Source: Lucinisca nassula (Eukaryota; Mollusca; Bivalvia; Lucinida; Lucinidae). Taken from it: DNA of 64,000 bases. This document shows positions 1 through 10,550 of the stretch, in pieces. Within the stretch, counting starts at the first letter, position 1. Every line of letters starts with the position of its first letter. Both the position numbers and the translations under genes were made by a program. The stretch is taken from assembly GCA_963580285.1 (NCBI GenBank), contig OY757011.1, positions 1,764,501 to 1,828,500 of the forward strand, written 5' to 3'. The notes beneath the pieces are model-generated. The model did no database searches. It worked only from the letters and a program-made list of their open reading frames with translations, and was not told the DNA's origin.

Positions 1-874
1 ATATGTGACCTGGGTCCAATAAAACATTTGATTAGGATTTGTCCAGGATTATAACGAAGTTTAAAGTTTAATTGTTGATTAAATGCCTAGGATGTTTTCT
101 TAATTGTTTCTTTCAATCAACCCTTCTAATCTAGTAGACTTCCTAATTACCAGGATAAGCAATATACTTGTAACCAGGATTTCTACAAACTATAAGACCA
201 ATAAAGGGCTCATTAAATGCACTGTTTTTAAATTAAGTTTTTATTCCTTTTTGGATCGAGAATTCACACAGTCACATTGTTCTTCCCTCAAGTTTATAAC
301 TGTCGGAGGTTGTGGAATAGGTATAACCGGAACTCTGTAAATCTTATTCGCTGTTAATATCCCATCGTTGCTATCAGAGTTGTGTATTTGCTGGTGGTGT
401 AGGTTAGTAATAAGGTAAGTTGGATGTGGTGGGTGTTCTTTACAATACCCATAATGTTCCTGTACAAAACTAATGTCGTCGGGCTGTAATAAAATAAAGT
501 TTTAATGTCACATGTACATCTTCACCTAAGCATGACCTTAAGGGGCATACTCAGGACTTTATCATTTTAAAGTCACTAAAGTTCTGATCACTAAATCTTC
601 GTCCATGCATAGTCTTCAGGACTATACAAGGCACAAATAAATGTCACTGAAATGTCAATGTACAATAACCATTAGTACTACTACGATCACATGAGCTATA
701 TACATGATGAAAACACATCGTACGATTAAAGTTCACTGTTATGCAAATAGTTCACAACAATAGCTATACACCGTTAAATAGCTAAATACTGTTAACTTAT
801 TCCTGTTAACAAACGCTGTTTATATAACTAGTATTCACAAATAATCTGCTTTAAACACTGTGCACAGATTTTCC
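1..874. other. AT-rich flank without a recognisable gene
   Basis: I see no protein similarity, RNA gene or repeat here. The one 78-codon frame at 104-340 has low-complexity composition and no recognisable motif. The stretch lies just past the envelope stop codon, where the 3' LTR of the gypsy element should start. I could not match any part of it to the 5' LTR at 9030-9460, so the 3' LTR is either deleted or too diverged to see. Confidence 0.5.
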
Positions 875-2845
875 TTATTTCTTTGCCCATGCCGCCGTTG
901 CATCAGTCCACTTGAAGGGCTTTTGTCCTTCCTCAACGTTATCGACGTTTTGTTCCTCGATCAGAGTGGACATCTCGATTACATCACCTTTGATCGGTGA
1001 CCGTTTCACATTCACTTTCTCAAGATCATGTGTGTTAGCCTGTCTTACACCAATTATCTTATAGACAAAGTTTCTTCTACGTAAGATTATTAAGATAATT
1101 GCAATTAATAATACCGTCGATGCAATACTGATTAGCATAACATGTATCCAACTAGTATTGGATTTATTCTCATCTAATATTACAGGTTTATAGTTTCTTG
1201 TTTCATGGAGTAGATTTTGTAAAGGAATCTCTTTCAAACCTGACAAATGTGGTGGCAACTTCATTGGTTTAGATCCTAGTTTAGTTTTAATATCAGGCCA
1301 AAAGTAAAAGGTCGAAACATTATGTAATTTCAAAAGTGCTTGCAAAGGATCTGACCTTTCAAAGTTACTATGTCTGCCAAAATATTCAGGTAACTGTAAA
1401 TATTTGTTTGAGGCTTTACATGTGTTATTTAACCGGATAATGCCAAGTGGTGGTGTGATTTTAATGTCAGCATTCTTCGGTTCATATGACTGACAATTTA
1501 ATGTAAATGTCAGAGGTCTATTTGTGACAGCAATCCAAATACCAAATGACAAGTACTTCGTAGTTGGCAATCTTTCATCCAAAACAACTACTTGTTTACA
1601 ATACTTTTTAATGTCATGCAGGTTTTGCATGAAGAGAGCAACAACGCAAAACTTATTTACGTTGGTCTGATAAAATGCTGTCTCAGGATTGCAGAACTGA
1701 AAATGATAGTTATTACACATCTGAAATGTACTTTCAGATAGGAGAGAAAACTTTGTTTTATCCTTTGAGACCAGTAACATGTCATTTTCTAAACTGTATT
1801 TTAATAATACATCTGTCTGGTTATTTGAGAGTAGCGGTAGTGGTAAGTTATGTATTTTATACACTTCATATTCTTCTTTCGTGTTAATTAGTGGAATCTT
1901 AAGGATAATTCTAATTTCATTATTTTCAAGATATGTTATACATGTCAATGTCTTATAAAAATACCAAATATCCTTACGAGGATTTTTAGGAAGCTCAAAG
2001 TTATTAGGAAGTTTTGTTTCTACTTCAATTAATAATTGCTTCAGATCTTTAGGTGAGATTGTATTAGTTGATAAATGATGCATTGACAACATGTTTAGTT
2101 CAGATTTTAAGCTCTCAAGATAAAATATAGCATCTTGTGTGGTAAGCCTAATTTCATCAAGTATCATTTTGAATTGTAAGTATGTATGAATAAATTGTTC
2201 AAGTCTAACAAACTGTTGTTCGATTGTTCTCTCAAGCAATCTTATTTTATGGTCAAGCTTCTGAAAAACTATGATGAGATCCATAATTGATCTCCTATTT
2301 TCTGCTACTTGCATTCTTGTTAAATTAAGTACAGATAAACTTACATCAAGATCATGTATTATCTGATCTTGGTTAAGTGCCAAGGTTTTGATATTTCTAT
2401 CTATGTTCTCAAGGTCACTTTCTGATACAGTGCCAAAAAGAGTGCTCATTAATTGTCCTATTATAGGAATTAATGACCTTTTATGTTCATGACTGTTTAC
2501 TGAAAGTGTCTGATACTCATCAAAGTTTTCATAAACAGACTTGTATGTATCTGTTAAAAGGTTAACTTCAACATGTAAACTTTGGAATGTTTCTACATAT
2601 CCCGTTAAATTTGACTTCTGATAAAAGCTTGTCATATATTTCACAATTTCATCAGTGCGAACAAGATCGTTCTGAATCTTTAAAATCAGATTTTCAAACG
2701 GTCTCAAATCATGAATAAATGTTACAGACCAGTGTGCATCGTTAATAAAGACTTCATTAGTCTTTTGAAACACAACATTTTCGGATGTAAAGAGTCCGAA
2801 TGCCTGGCTAACAAACAATGATCCCAAGATTAATGTGATCATCAT
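875..2845 (-). CDS. Envelope-like glycoprotein, F-protein type (656 aa)
   Basis: This predicted type I membrane protein is the third gene of the gypsy element and would act as a surface or fusion glycoprotein. The start has a hydrophobic signal peptide (residues 1-17). A basic HKR site at 121-123 is followed by a hydrophobic glycine-containing stretch (LIPIIGQLMSTLFGTV), like the cleavage site and fusion peptide of baculovirus F and errantivirus Env proteins. Heptad-like helices follow at about 145-260. A cysteine-rich ectodomain with N-X-S/T sites leads to one transmembrane helix at about 567-588 and a tail of about 68 residues. The frame is uninterrupted although pol is broken. It starts about 130 bp downstream of the pol tail, so expression from a spliced subgenomic RNA is likely but not shown. 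The F-family assignment is by motif only. Confidence 0.75.
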   Translation of the reverse strand: MMITLILGSLFVSQAFGLFTSENVVFQKTNEVFINDAHWSVTFIHDLRPFENLILKIQNDLVRTDEIVKYMTSFYQKSNLTGYVETFQSLHVEVNLLTDTYKSVYENFDEYQTLSVNSHEHKRSLIPIIGQLMSTLFGTVSESDLENIDRNIKTLALNQDQIIHDLDVSLSVLNLTRMQVAENRRSIMDLIIVFQKLDHKIRLLERTIEQQFVRLEQFIHTYLQFKMILDEIRLTTQDAIFYLESLKSELNMLSMHHLSTNTISPKDLKQLLIEVETKLPNNFELPKNPRKDIWYFYKTLTCITYLENNEIRIILKIPLINTKEEYEVYKIHNLPLPLLSNNQTDVLLKYSLENDMLLVSKDKTKFSLLSESTFQMCNNYHFQFCNPETAFYQTNVNKFCVVALFMQNLHDIKKYCKQVVVLDERLPTTKYLSFGIWIAVTNRPLTFTLNCQSYEPKNADIKITPPLGIIRLNNTCKASNKYLQLPEYFGRHSNFERSDPLQALLKLHNVSTFYFWPDIKTKLGSKPMKLPPHLSGLKEIPLQNLLHETRNYKPVILDENKSNTSWIHVMLISIASTVLLIAIILIILRRRNFVYKIIGVRQANTHDLEKVNVKRSPIKGDVIEMSTLIEEQNVDNVEEGQKPFKWTDATAAWAKK

Positions 2846-2973
2846 ATTGTTATCTGAAATTAAATAAAAATGGGCATTACTACTCTGTTAAACGAGGTAC
2901 TTATTTACAATTCACCTCCATTAACATACCTGAGGCCCTTACCTCATTAAAGACATAACATTACGAGGTCATT

Positions 2974-3480
2974 TTATAACATATTAGACATTAACCTCAA
3001 GCGTTGCTTTAAACTCTCTGCTCTATCTCGAGACTTCCTTCGTCTCTTTTTCAATGGCCTAACTGTCTCGCTGGCTACACTATTAGACAGTGGCTTCTGT
3101 GAATAAACTACATTCACATCCATATCACTAGCTAAATCATTGTTTTCAACCAAAGGCATAGAACAGGAATTATCAGAGGATAAATCGTCATTACATTCCA
3201 TGTTCTTGACCTCAGTTTCTTCACTTTGATTTTGCCTAGCTTCTTTGTGTTTTAACCTTTTCTGTAACTCCATTAAAGGTATATCTTCTTCATCAGAAGA
3301 CGTTTCTCTTTCTTGTCTGTATTTCTTGACTAGCTTATCCAAGGGAATTTGTTCTTCTGAATCAGAATCGGATTCTGTTTCTGACTCAGAGGCCTGAGGT
3401 GGAATTACATATGCTGCGTCCCTAAGTTTTCTATTACTTTCATTTTTGGAAACTGGCCAATCTTCTACATTCGCCAACAT
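2974..3480 (-). pseudogene. C-terminal tail of gypsy Pol (acidic, Ser/Glu-rich)
   Basis: This 168-codon frame continues the integrase C-terminus. It opens with LANVEDWP, which follows the integrase chromodomain-like end in this lineage. It then carries a low-complexity acidic stretch (SESETESDSDSEEQ at about 32-45) and a basic C-terminus (KKRRRKSRDR). The frame change from the upstream integrase segment falls at about 3520-3530, beside a T-rich run on the plus strand. I read it as a frameshifted part of Pol, not a separate gene. The methionine at 3478-3480 is probably internal to the original protein. Confidence 0.7.
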
Positions 3481-3499
3481 TAAATCGCCTGCATATACT

Positions 3500-4350
3500 C
3501 TACTTGGTGTACCATCTAATTGGTTTTTTAATTATGAAAGATACAGGTCCAGTTTTCTCAATTATTCTATAATAAGGTTTCCATTTCTGTCCTAATTTAC
3601 CTTTTCTTTGTTTATTTTGGTAATAAACTGGATCTCCTACTTTTAACTCTACCTCTTTAACATTTTTATCTACATATTTAGCCTGGCGCTTCTTTGCTTT
3701 TTGTAAGTAATTTCTTACATGTACAAAAGCTCTGTGCTGTTCTTGTAAAGCAACTTGGTGAAAATCTTCAACTAAATATTTTCTCCTAGGCTGTAATATA
3801 TTGTCAACTGGCAATACTACATCTCTGTTGTAAAGCAAATAATAAGGCGAAAATTTAGAAGATTCACTAACATTAAATCTAATTGCCGCTAAACTTTGAC
3901 AAAGATACAAATCCCAGCTCTGTTGATTATCAGCTACCATTTTAGCCAAAATGTCATGCAAAGTTCTATGGAATCTTTCAACTTTTGCATTGCTCTGAGG
4001 ATGATACACGCTTGTCAAATATGGTCAACATTAAGTTTTTCCAATGTTTCTCTAACCATCTTATTTACATTATCAGTTCCATTGTCCGTCACGATCTGTA
4101 AAGGACAGCCAAAACGTGGGAAATGTGTCCAATGATCAATTCAGCTACTGTTTCAGCAGTCTTATCAGGAACTGCAAAAGCTTCAGGCCAACCACTATAC
4201 CAATCAACAAATGCAATGATATATTTATTTCGAATAGGCAGTCGATTCAAAGACTGATATAAATCAAAATGGGGTCCAAATAATTAAAACATGTCTAGAA
4301 TATTAGTCTAAACCAATAATTTATTTATTGCAAGTCATACAATCAGAAAC
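3500..4350 (-). pseudogene. Gypsy integrase core and C-terminal domain, frameshifted
   Basis: The open part (3500-4018) begins inside the integrase core with HPQSNAKVERFHRT. The glutamate and the downstream SSKFSPYYLLYNRD motif are typical of Ty3/gypsy rve domains. The VGDPVYY and WKPYYRII motifs mark the C-terminal domain. The rest of the core is readable at 4019-4275 in other frames (NKYIIAF, DWYSGWPEAF, VTDNGT), with frame changes near 4015 and 4119. At 4276-4320 the reading is broken by about 45 bp of unrelated AT-rich sequence. The end of the zinc-binding domain (a CxxC) is readable at about 4321-4356. Strand transfer activity must be lost. Confidence 0.85.
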
Positions 4351-4356
4351 ATACTT

Positions 4357-4964
4357 GCCTCAGATTCTATGACGGCTCCAACGTAAAGGCTTATTGAGAA
4401 TTAGAGAGATCTAATTCAAGGTAATGTTGGTTGGTGCCTGATGCTCTGTCTCTGGTCGGGCTCATCGGAGTCTAACTGTTGGTTTTCTTTTGCTCCAGCA
4501 TTTCAGTGGTTTCTTGCTGTCGAGTCCTCACCGTTGTCTCACCTCTGTGGTTCTTTGATTTTTGTGTTCACGGAGATGTTGCACTGATGAGTTAGGAGGC
4601 CTTCATGCGGACTGAACAAATTATTTGTCTAAATCGCGACGGAAGTAAGGGCGAGGATTGTGGCCACGTAAAATCGATTTAAGCCCCCCAGTGGAAATCT
4701 TCCACTGACCGTTCCAAGGCGGCTCTTCTGTGGCGATTTATTTATGTTGTTGTTTGTTACTTACTGTGTGTATCACTTGTGTCTTTTGGTTTTGGATGAC
4801 CATATGGCCATTTTGTGGGAAAGTAACTGTCCTTATGGCCTTCCTTTGTTTGGGTTTCCATTATGGTCTGGTCGCTTAATGTTTGTATTTCTTTCCCTTT
4901 GGTGTCTTTTATGGGTGGAGTAAGTTAATTGTATCAATTCCTGATCTTTGTTTTACTGCTACTT
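4357..4964 (+). mobile_element. PLE-type element, 5'-truncated 3' end (subfamily I)
   Basis: This holds the last codons of the RT frame (ending SMTAPT), the whole 3' UTR and the terminal block ending in TTTACT.CTACTT. It sits inside the integrase of the gypsy element, in the opposite orientation. The flanks read TACTT on both sides (4352-4356 and 4960-4964), which fits a 5-bp target duplication. Gypsy coding sequence resumes without loss on each side. The poly-C tract of the UTR is 6 long here, short for the family. The insertion therefore postdates the gypsy element. Confidence 0.88.
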
Positions 4965-6794
4965 ATGAATTTCTTTAAACAAATTTGACCAAAAATATTT
5001 CTGACTAATGGAATTAAAAGTTTTCTGTAATCCCATATGACCATTACTGTCATGATACTGAGTTACAACCAAAGATCTAAGATGTTTTGGAATATACAAT
5101 CTTAAATTTGGGTCGTCATTGGCATTTGATAAATAGTATACCAATCCATCTACCAAGAGATAATGTTTTTGAACATCCTTACTCTCTTCCCCATTCAAAA
5201 TCATTGACCTAATGTTTGAAATATCATCATCCCTAGTTTGTTCAATTTTCGTGTCAAAGCCTTCTTTTGTAAAATCAGAACAGTCACACTTTTCAAATGT
5301 ATCTTCATTTGGAAGACTACAACCAGCAAACGCTTTTGGATCAAACTGATTGGAGTCTAACACATTCACCTGATATAAGTTGTCATTGACATCAAGTGCC
5401 TTTTCTACTTCTACGTCTTCACTAACTGTACTTTCCTCAGTTTTGTTTACGTTATCTGGATGCCTAGAAAGTAGGTCAGCACATGTATTTGTCGTACCAG
5501 CAATGTACTCTATAGTACAATTATAACCTGACATGCTCAAAGCCCAAAGTTGAATCTTTTTGTTTTGCATAGGAGATTCAAGCAAGTATTTCAGAGGCTT
5601 ATGATCAGTTCTAATGACAAACTGAGCATTGTGCAGATAATAATCTAACTTCTGAAGAGCAAAATGTATCGCAAATGCTTCTTTTTCTTCTACAGACCAC
5701 TTACATTGGGACTTACTAAGTTTATGGGACAAATAATAAATTGTTTTTTCATCACCTTCACACTCTTGTGTAAGGCATGCAGCAACACACGAGTTGCTAG
5801 CATCTGTATAAAGAACATATGGTTTATTTGGATCTGGATAAACCAAAAGTGGGACAGCTGTTAAGCTTTCTTTCAAGAATTCAAATGCAGTTTGATGTAC
5901 GTCTGACCACTTGTAATGTGCATATTTTCTTGTCAAAGCAATGATTGGTTCAGCTATCTGAGAGAAGTTTGGAATGAATCTTCTGTAGTAAGAACACATA
6001 CCAATGAATGATCTTACTTCTTTTACACAAGTTGGAACAGGTAAAGATCTTATCGCATCAACCTTCTTTTCATCAGGTTTGATTCCTTGTTCACTAATAA
6101 CAAAGCCAAGATAATTAGTTTCTAATTTAAGAAAACCACATTTCTTAAGCTTAAGTTTCAAATTATGCTGTCTTAATTTGTCAAATATCAAACTAAGATG
6201 TCTCAAATGTTCTTCCAATGTTGAGCTGAAAATTAATATATCATCAAGGTATGCTATAGCAAAATCATTGCAACCTTGTAACACAACAGACATAAGTTCT
6301 TGAAATACCGCAGGAGTATTAGAAAGGCCAAAGGGCATCACATTGAACTCAAATAACCCTTTGTGACATGCGAAAGCTGTTTTTTCTTTGTCCTTCTCAT
6401 CCATGGCAACCTGCCAATATCCACTTTTCAAGTCCAAAGATGTAAAGTATTTTGCTCTACCAAGCAAGGCTAAGATATCATCTATTAAGGGTAAAGGAAA
6501 ATATTTTTTCTTTGTAATTTGGTTTAATTTTCGAAAGTCAACACAGAACCTTTTACTGCCATCTTTCTTGTCAACAATCACAACAGGAAATGACCAAGGT
6601 GATCTTGACCTTTTAATTACATTTGCATCTAACATTTCGTTAATTGCTTTGTCAATTACCTCTCTGTTCTTAATTGGAGTTCTATAAGCTTTCATCTTAA
6701 TTGGTTCATGATTACCTATATCAATTTGCATTTTAACTGTGTCTGTTTTTCCTAATTCAGAATCTTTATTTGCAAACAAGTCTCTATTTCTCAA
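4965..6794 (-). pseudogene. Gypsy reverse transcriptase, RNase H and start of integrase
   Basis: A 611-codon frame, open apart from its artificial end in the PLE insertion. Reverse transcriptase spans about residues 60-240 with FCVDFRKLN, the SLDLKSGYWQV motif at about 119 and the catalytic YLDD at 182-185. The connection follows, then RNase H with LYTDASN (about 330), an EEKEAFA block and TDHKPL. The frame ends in the integrase HHCC domain (HDSNGHMG near 590) and stops where the insertion begins. It would copy element RNA into DNA in cytoplasmic particles. Upstream it is separated from protease by about 50 bp with a change of frame. Confidence 0.92.
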
Positions 6795-6842
6795 GATAAG
6801 TTTTTCAATTTTTGACCTATATTTTTCAGGTACATCAAGGTC

Positions 6843-7643
6843 TTACAAGTCTAATTTATTTTCACAGCTGTTATTTTGAATGACTGAATCTACATGTGTA
6901 ACATTATTTTGAAGCTCTGATATTTTAGCTAACAAACCATGTCTATAGATTTTAATATATTTGCTGGTGTTGTTAACAATTAAAACTGGCAAAGATCTAT
7001 CTTTTGCTAATGTAGAAACAGTATTAATAATTTGTAAGCCTGGTTGATTTGTTAAAAATCCTTTATCTATTTGTGAAACCTCATATGACGAACCTACTGG
7101 TAAGTCTGGATTTTCTCTTACTTTTCCGTAGCATATCATGGCTGTATTAGGTTTTATTAAACATGTTCTTTTCATCCTAACTGTTGAAGCTATATGTATA
7201 TCCTCCTCTAAATTAACATAGTGTTTACCATTGATTCTTAAACATTTTAAATCAAAATATATCCTAACGTTGTTCTGTTTAAGCCAGTCCAAACCAAGTA
7301 TCAAATTTCTATTTAAATCTTGGATCACATAGAAGTCTTGAGACATTTCGGTACTACCGATACAAAACTGCACAGTAATGCAACCGTCACACTTTAGCTC
7401 ACTCCCATTTGCAGATTGTAAGCAAACTTTCTTTTGGGTGAGTCTTGGTTTATTCTTAAGCTGCTCATAAATTCTACGATGCATTAATGAACATTCAGCT
7501 CCAGTGTCTACAAGAGTTCTAAACCTTTGTTTACCTATTTTAGCTAAACAAGAATTTGGACTGCCTGAAACATTGATCTTAAACTTTTGATGAGGTAAAT
7601 GTCTATTGTTTTCTTTACTCATTACATCGACCCCTGCATGCAA
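6843..7643 (-). CDS. Retroviral-type aspartic protease segment of Pol (266 aa)
   Basis: The active site is LVDTGAECSL (aspartate at residue 47), followed about 70 residues later by the flap-and-fold signature LILGLDWLKQNNV. This is the retropepsin arrangement of Ty3/gypsy Pol, which matures Gag and Pol. About 130 residues without a motif follow, leading to RT. The start methionine lies inside the 222-bp duplicated block, so it is duplicated too and the true N-terminus is uncertain. A fusion or frameshift from gag is more likely than separate initiation. Confidence 0.85.
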   Translation of the reverse strand: MHAGVDVMSKENNRHLPHQKFKINVSGSPNSCLAKIGKQRFRTLVDTGAECSLMHRRIYEQLKNKPRLTQKKVCLQSANGSELKCDGCITVQFCIGSTEMSQDFYVIQDLNRNLILGLDWLKQNNVRIYFDLKCLRINGKHYVNLEEDIHIASTVRMKRTCLIKPNTAMICYGKVRENPDLPVGSSYEVSQIDKGFLTNQPGLQIINTVSTLAKDRSLPVLIVNNTSKYIKIYRHGLLAKISELQNNVTHVDSVIQNNSCENKLDL

Positions 7644-7995
7644 TGAGTGTCCCAGTTTTCCTGACCAGGTACTACATTTTGTACATTATTCTGATGTCTA
7701 GGTCTTCCATGACCCATGGGTGGTCTACTTTGATGTTCTTTGTTTTTGCAATCTCTGGAAATGTGACCCTCTTGAATTTGGACTGCCTGAAACATTGATC
7801 TTAAACTTTTGATGAGGTAAATGTCTATTGTTTTCTTTACTCATTACATCGACCCCTGCATGCAATGAGTGTCCCAGTTTTCCTGACCAGGTACTACATT
7901 TTGTACATTATTCTGATGTCTAGGTCTTCCATGACCCATGGGTGGTCTACTTTGATGTTCTTTGTTTTTGCAATCTCTGGAAATGTGACCCTCTT
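7552..7995 (-). repeat. 222-bp direct tandem duplication at the gag-protease junction
   Basis: The block at 7552-7773 is repeated at 7774-7995. I see no mismatch reading through. The length is 74 codons, so neither gag nor protease frame is shifted by it. It doubles the protease N-terminus (with its methionine) and the gag C-terminus. The lack of divergence says the event is recent or is an assembly artefact. Confidence 0.9.
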
Positions 7996-8773
7996 GACCA
8001 CAATTCCAGCACTTTACCCTAGGGTTCCTATTTTGCTGTGTGCTATTAACCTTATTAAATTTTCTAAATTTAAACCGTTGACCTCTAGAATGGTCAACAT
8101 CCATAGGTGCTTCTTTTCTTTGTGGGTGAAATGTATGCGACATTTGAACCCTAGCCCTAAGATTCTGCTCATTAGTGGCGATTGCAATAGCCCCCTGTAA
8201 TGTATCTGGCTGATCTCTCAATATTTTTAGTTTCAAGTTATCTTGGGTCAACCCATCAACAAAAATGTCGATAAGCTGACGTTCTACAGCGTCGCCTCCT
8301 TGATTTTGGTAGGCTTCTTCCGCTAAAGAAAGAATTCTTTCAGCGAAAAGCTGTATGTTTTCCCCTACTTTTTGTTTCACGCTGCGCAACAATGACAGCG
8401 CCATTTGCCTATCCGTAACATCACTTAAACGGACAGCTAATTGTTCCTTAAGTTGTTGCCAATTACCATCTGGGTTAGCCGCCATATACCTCTGTATAAA
8501 ACCACTAACTGCTCCCCCAGAAGATTGATATGCAATCAACTTCTTTCTTGCCTCAGGTATATCAGCAAGAATTGAATATTTTTAAATGGATTTTATCCAT
8601 TCCCTAAAGTTTTTGGAGTTGCCATCAAATTTGATCACGCTTGTTGAGGCCCCCTGAGTTGTTAACGCCTGTGATACATTGACAAGTTCTAATTGTATAT
8701 TTACGAAAGCCTGTGCAGCAGGATCAAGCTGTTGTTGATGCTGAGCCTGTGCTTGGGCTTGTCCTTGAGCCAT
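7844..8773 (-). pseudogene. Gypsy Gag with one in-frame stop
   Basis: The first 63 codons (8773-8582) start with a Gln/Ala-rich stretch and reach NFREWIKSI, then TAA. The same frame continues to 7844 for 231 codons after the next methionine. The capsid-like part includes YMAANPDGNWQQLKEQL and LLRSVKQKVGENIQLFAERI. The nucleocapsid has a CCHC knuckle (CWNCGQEGHISRDC) followed by a basic tail. Both parts share one frame, so the lesion is a single nonsense change. Gag would form the particle and bind the element's RNA. The C-terminus is altered by the 222-bp duplication. Confidence 0.85.
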
Positions 8774-8793
8774 ATTGAAAAGAAAAAAAATGA

Positions 8794-8794
8794 A

Positions 8795-8825
<31 letters not shown>

Positions 8826-8830
8826 TAATT
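8794..8830. repeat. (AAAT)n simple repeat in the gag leader
   Basis: A run of AAAT units lies between the gag start and the primer site. It has no other visible content. Confidence 0.9.
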
Positions 8831-9011
8831 AATCTAAAATTAATTTTGGCCTACATTTTTAGTTTTCGTTTTAGATTAATTTTCTTCCATAATTTTGAAT
8901 GATAATTGGTGACAGAACAAACAACAAACATAACCAGAAAAAGTAAAAGTAAACGTCACCTACCTTGGTGTCCATTCTTCTGTTTCTGCCGTAAGGTTCC
9001 TTTTTTAATTT

Positions 9012-9029
9012 ATCCTGGTCACGGCACCA
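9012..9029 (-). promoter_or_regulatory. Primer binding site matching tRNA-His
   Basis: On the minus strand this reads TGGTGCCGTGACCAGGAT. That is the complement of an animal tRNA-His 3' end including CCA, as I remember the tRNA. All 18 bases match. It sits where minus-strand DNA synthesis should be primed, directly next to the 5' LTR and about 240 bp before the gag start. It also fixes the inner edge of the 5' LTR at 9030. Confidence 0.85.
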
Positions 9030-9460
9030 AAGCAAGATATATAGCGTAGCTATACACCTTTGACTGTGATCGTATAGTGTTTCAATAATTTTAATAAAAT
9101 ACAACTAAAGTCATATTGAGAGTTTCAGCAGCTTTATTAGGCAGGCACCTCATACGAGTGCACAACTCCTAAACCAGACTAACGGTCTGCAAGCTGATCA
9201 AGTAGACATCCGAAGTCATCTGAAGTCTTGGTCAGAAACCCCAGTATTTATAATCCCTACAAAAATCTCACGCAATATCCCTCTCTCATTGCATCATGCT
9301 TGTTATCACAACTCTTGCCAAAATCTCTTCTAACTATAAGCTATCTGTCATGATTTTGATGACTGCACTAATAATATGATCTTTAAAATGCAGTTTCATC
9401 AGGTTTCTAAAGTACTTCACAACAACACCTGCTTAAATAACCTTTAAAAGGAAATGTCAG
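9030..9460 (-). promoter_or_regulatory. 5' LTR of the gypsy element (outer end uncertain)
   Basis: Reading on the minus strand, a TATAAATA box lies at about 9244-9251. A polyadenylation signal AATAAA follows about 110 bp downstream at 9133-9138, and the primer site comes about 100 bp later. This is the U3-R-U5 order of a retroelement promoter. The inner border is set by the primer site. The outer border is a guess, because no second LTR copy is visible for comparison. Confidence 0.6.
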
Positions 9461-9875
9461 AGTCATATGATATTACGAAATTAAGCTGGCTCATAATCAA
9501 GTTATGATTTGAATGGCTGCCAGGTACATGTATGTGCAATTCAAGTGCATCTCTGCAATTTATCCAAAGTTATATAATTGATGTTTCAGGGTTTTGAAAT
9601 GAAGCTGTTTCATAATAAGAATTGAAGCTTAATATTTTCATAATAGTACTGAGACAGAAGCTTACTGCCTTTTCAACACTCATTCAGTCATATCATCATT
9701 CTTACACACCTTCAACAACATTTCAGTCATACACATGATAACATGCCTATGCAAAATATCATGTGTATAACATGACTATGTTATACTATCCACGTCGCTA
9801 AAAGATATAACATGGCTGTAATGTGGTATATATTAATAACCGTTACTTTTCTCCATCTCATCTCTTAGCTTCCAT
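9461..9875. other. Unassigned sequence
   Basis: AT-rich DNA with short direct echoes (ATCATGTGTATAACATG-like, 9735-9780). I see no gene or known repeat. Confidence 0.4.
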
Positions 9876-9879
9876 CACG

Positions 9880-10145
9880 TGAACAAGTCCGTGAAACGAA
9901 GACCCCACTAAACCCCACTTTATATATAGAAAACTGGGGTTTACGGGGGTAAACATTATTTTTCTTATTTCTGCTCCAAGACATAGGTTGTGGGTACTCG
10001 TTAGAACCGCCTCATTGAGGCGGTTCTAACGAGCACCCACAACCTAGTTTTTGAACATTTATAACAAAAATATTAAGGATTTTCATCAGAAAAAGTAGCC
10101 ATTTGGGAGATGTGAAACATGCCCTTTGTCGCACGGGTGTGTTAT
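9880..10145 (+). mobile_element. Foldback element, family A
   Basis: A central near-perfect palindrome at 9981-10046 (core TTAGAACCGCCTCATTGAGG and inverse) is flanked by family A arms. The left arm reads AACAAGTCCGTGAAA then CCCACTTTATATA; the right arm ends GTGTGTTATCGTAATG. Other A copies lie at 24455, 47860, 50885 (inverted), 55193, 57048 and 57672. It encodes nothing, so it would be non-autonomous if mobile. Confidence 0.8.
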
Positions 10146-10550
10146 CGTAATGGTGCAGAAGTCACACATATCTCTCTGGGCAAACCAAAACTTGAGACGG
10201 AGTCTGTGCGTAAAACCAGCAGCATTGTTTCAATTCAACCACTGCCACCAATTGTGTAGCGTTTTCAAACCTTTCTAGTTTGACCGAGCAATATTTTACA
10301 GGCTCTCTTGCCTGATGCCTCCAGCTGACCTGTCTCATAGGCTATGTCGGTCGGTGTGTACTCGGAGGGGGATGTGCTGTGTTTGCCGGGTCTTCTCAAT
10401 CATCCGTTTCGGTTTCAAAACTTTGGGGTTGAGACACACTGATGAAGATTAAATATCAGAAAGGCCTCTGTGTCACTAAATTAGGTACATTTACGCCTTA
10501 ATTACAAAGTGATGAGATACTAACAATATATATATATATTTATACTGTTT
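10146..10550. other. Unassigned sequence
   Basis: No coding region or repeat recognised, apart from a short (TA)n run at 10528-10540. Confidence 0.4.

Larger units (their letters stand above)
875..9460 (-). mobile_element. Envelope-bearing Ty3/gypsy retroelement, decayed
   Basis: Reading right to left, the order is 5' LTR, tRNA-His primer site, gag with a CCHC knuckle, aspartic protease, RT-RNase H, integrase, a pol tail and an envelope gene. This is the classic gypsy pol order plus a third gene, as in errantivirus-like elements. The copy is dead: gag has an in-frame TAA, integrase has several frameshifts and is split by a 608-bp PLE insertion, and no 3' LTR is visible. The envelope frame is fully open. 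A 222-bp tandem duplication spans the gag-protease junction. Similar elements are, to my knowledge, common in bivalve genomes, but the lineage name is not established here. Confidence 0.9.

Noticed and set aside
481..870. 3' LTR of the envelope-bearing gypsy element
   Set aside because: Only a 12-base TAGCTATACACC is shared with the 5' LTR side; not enough to call an LTR.
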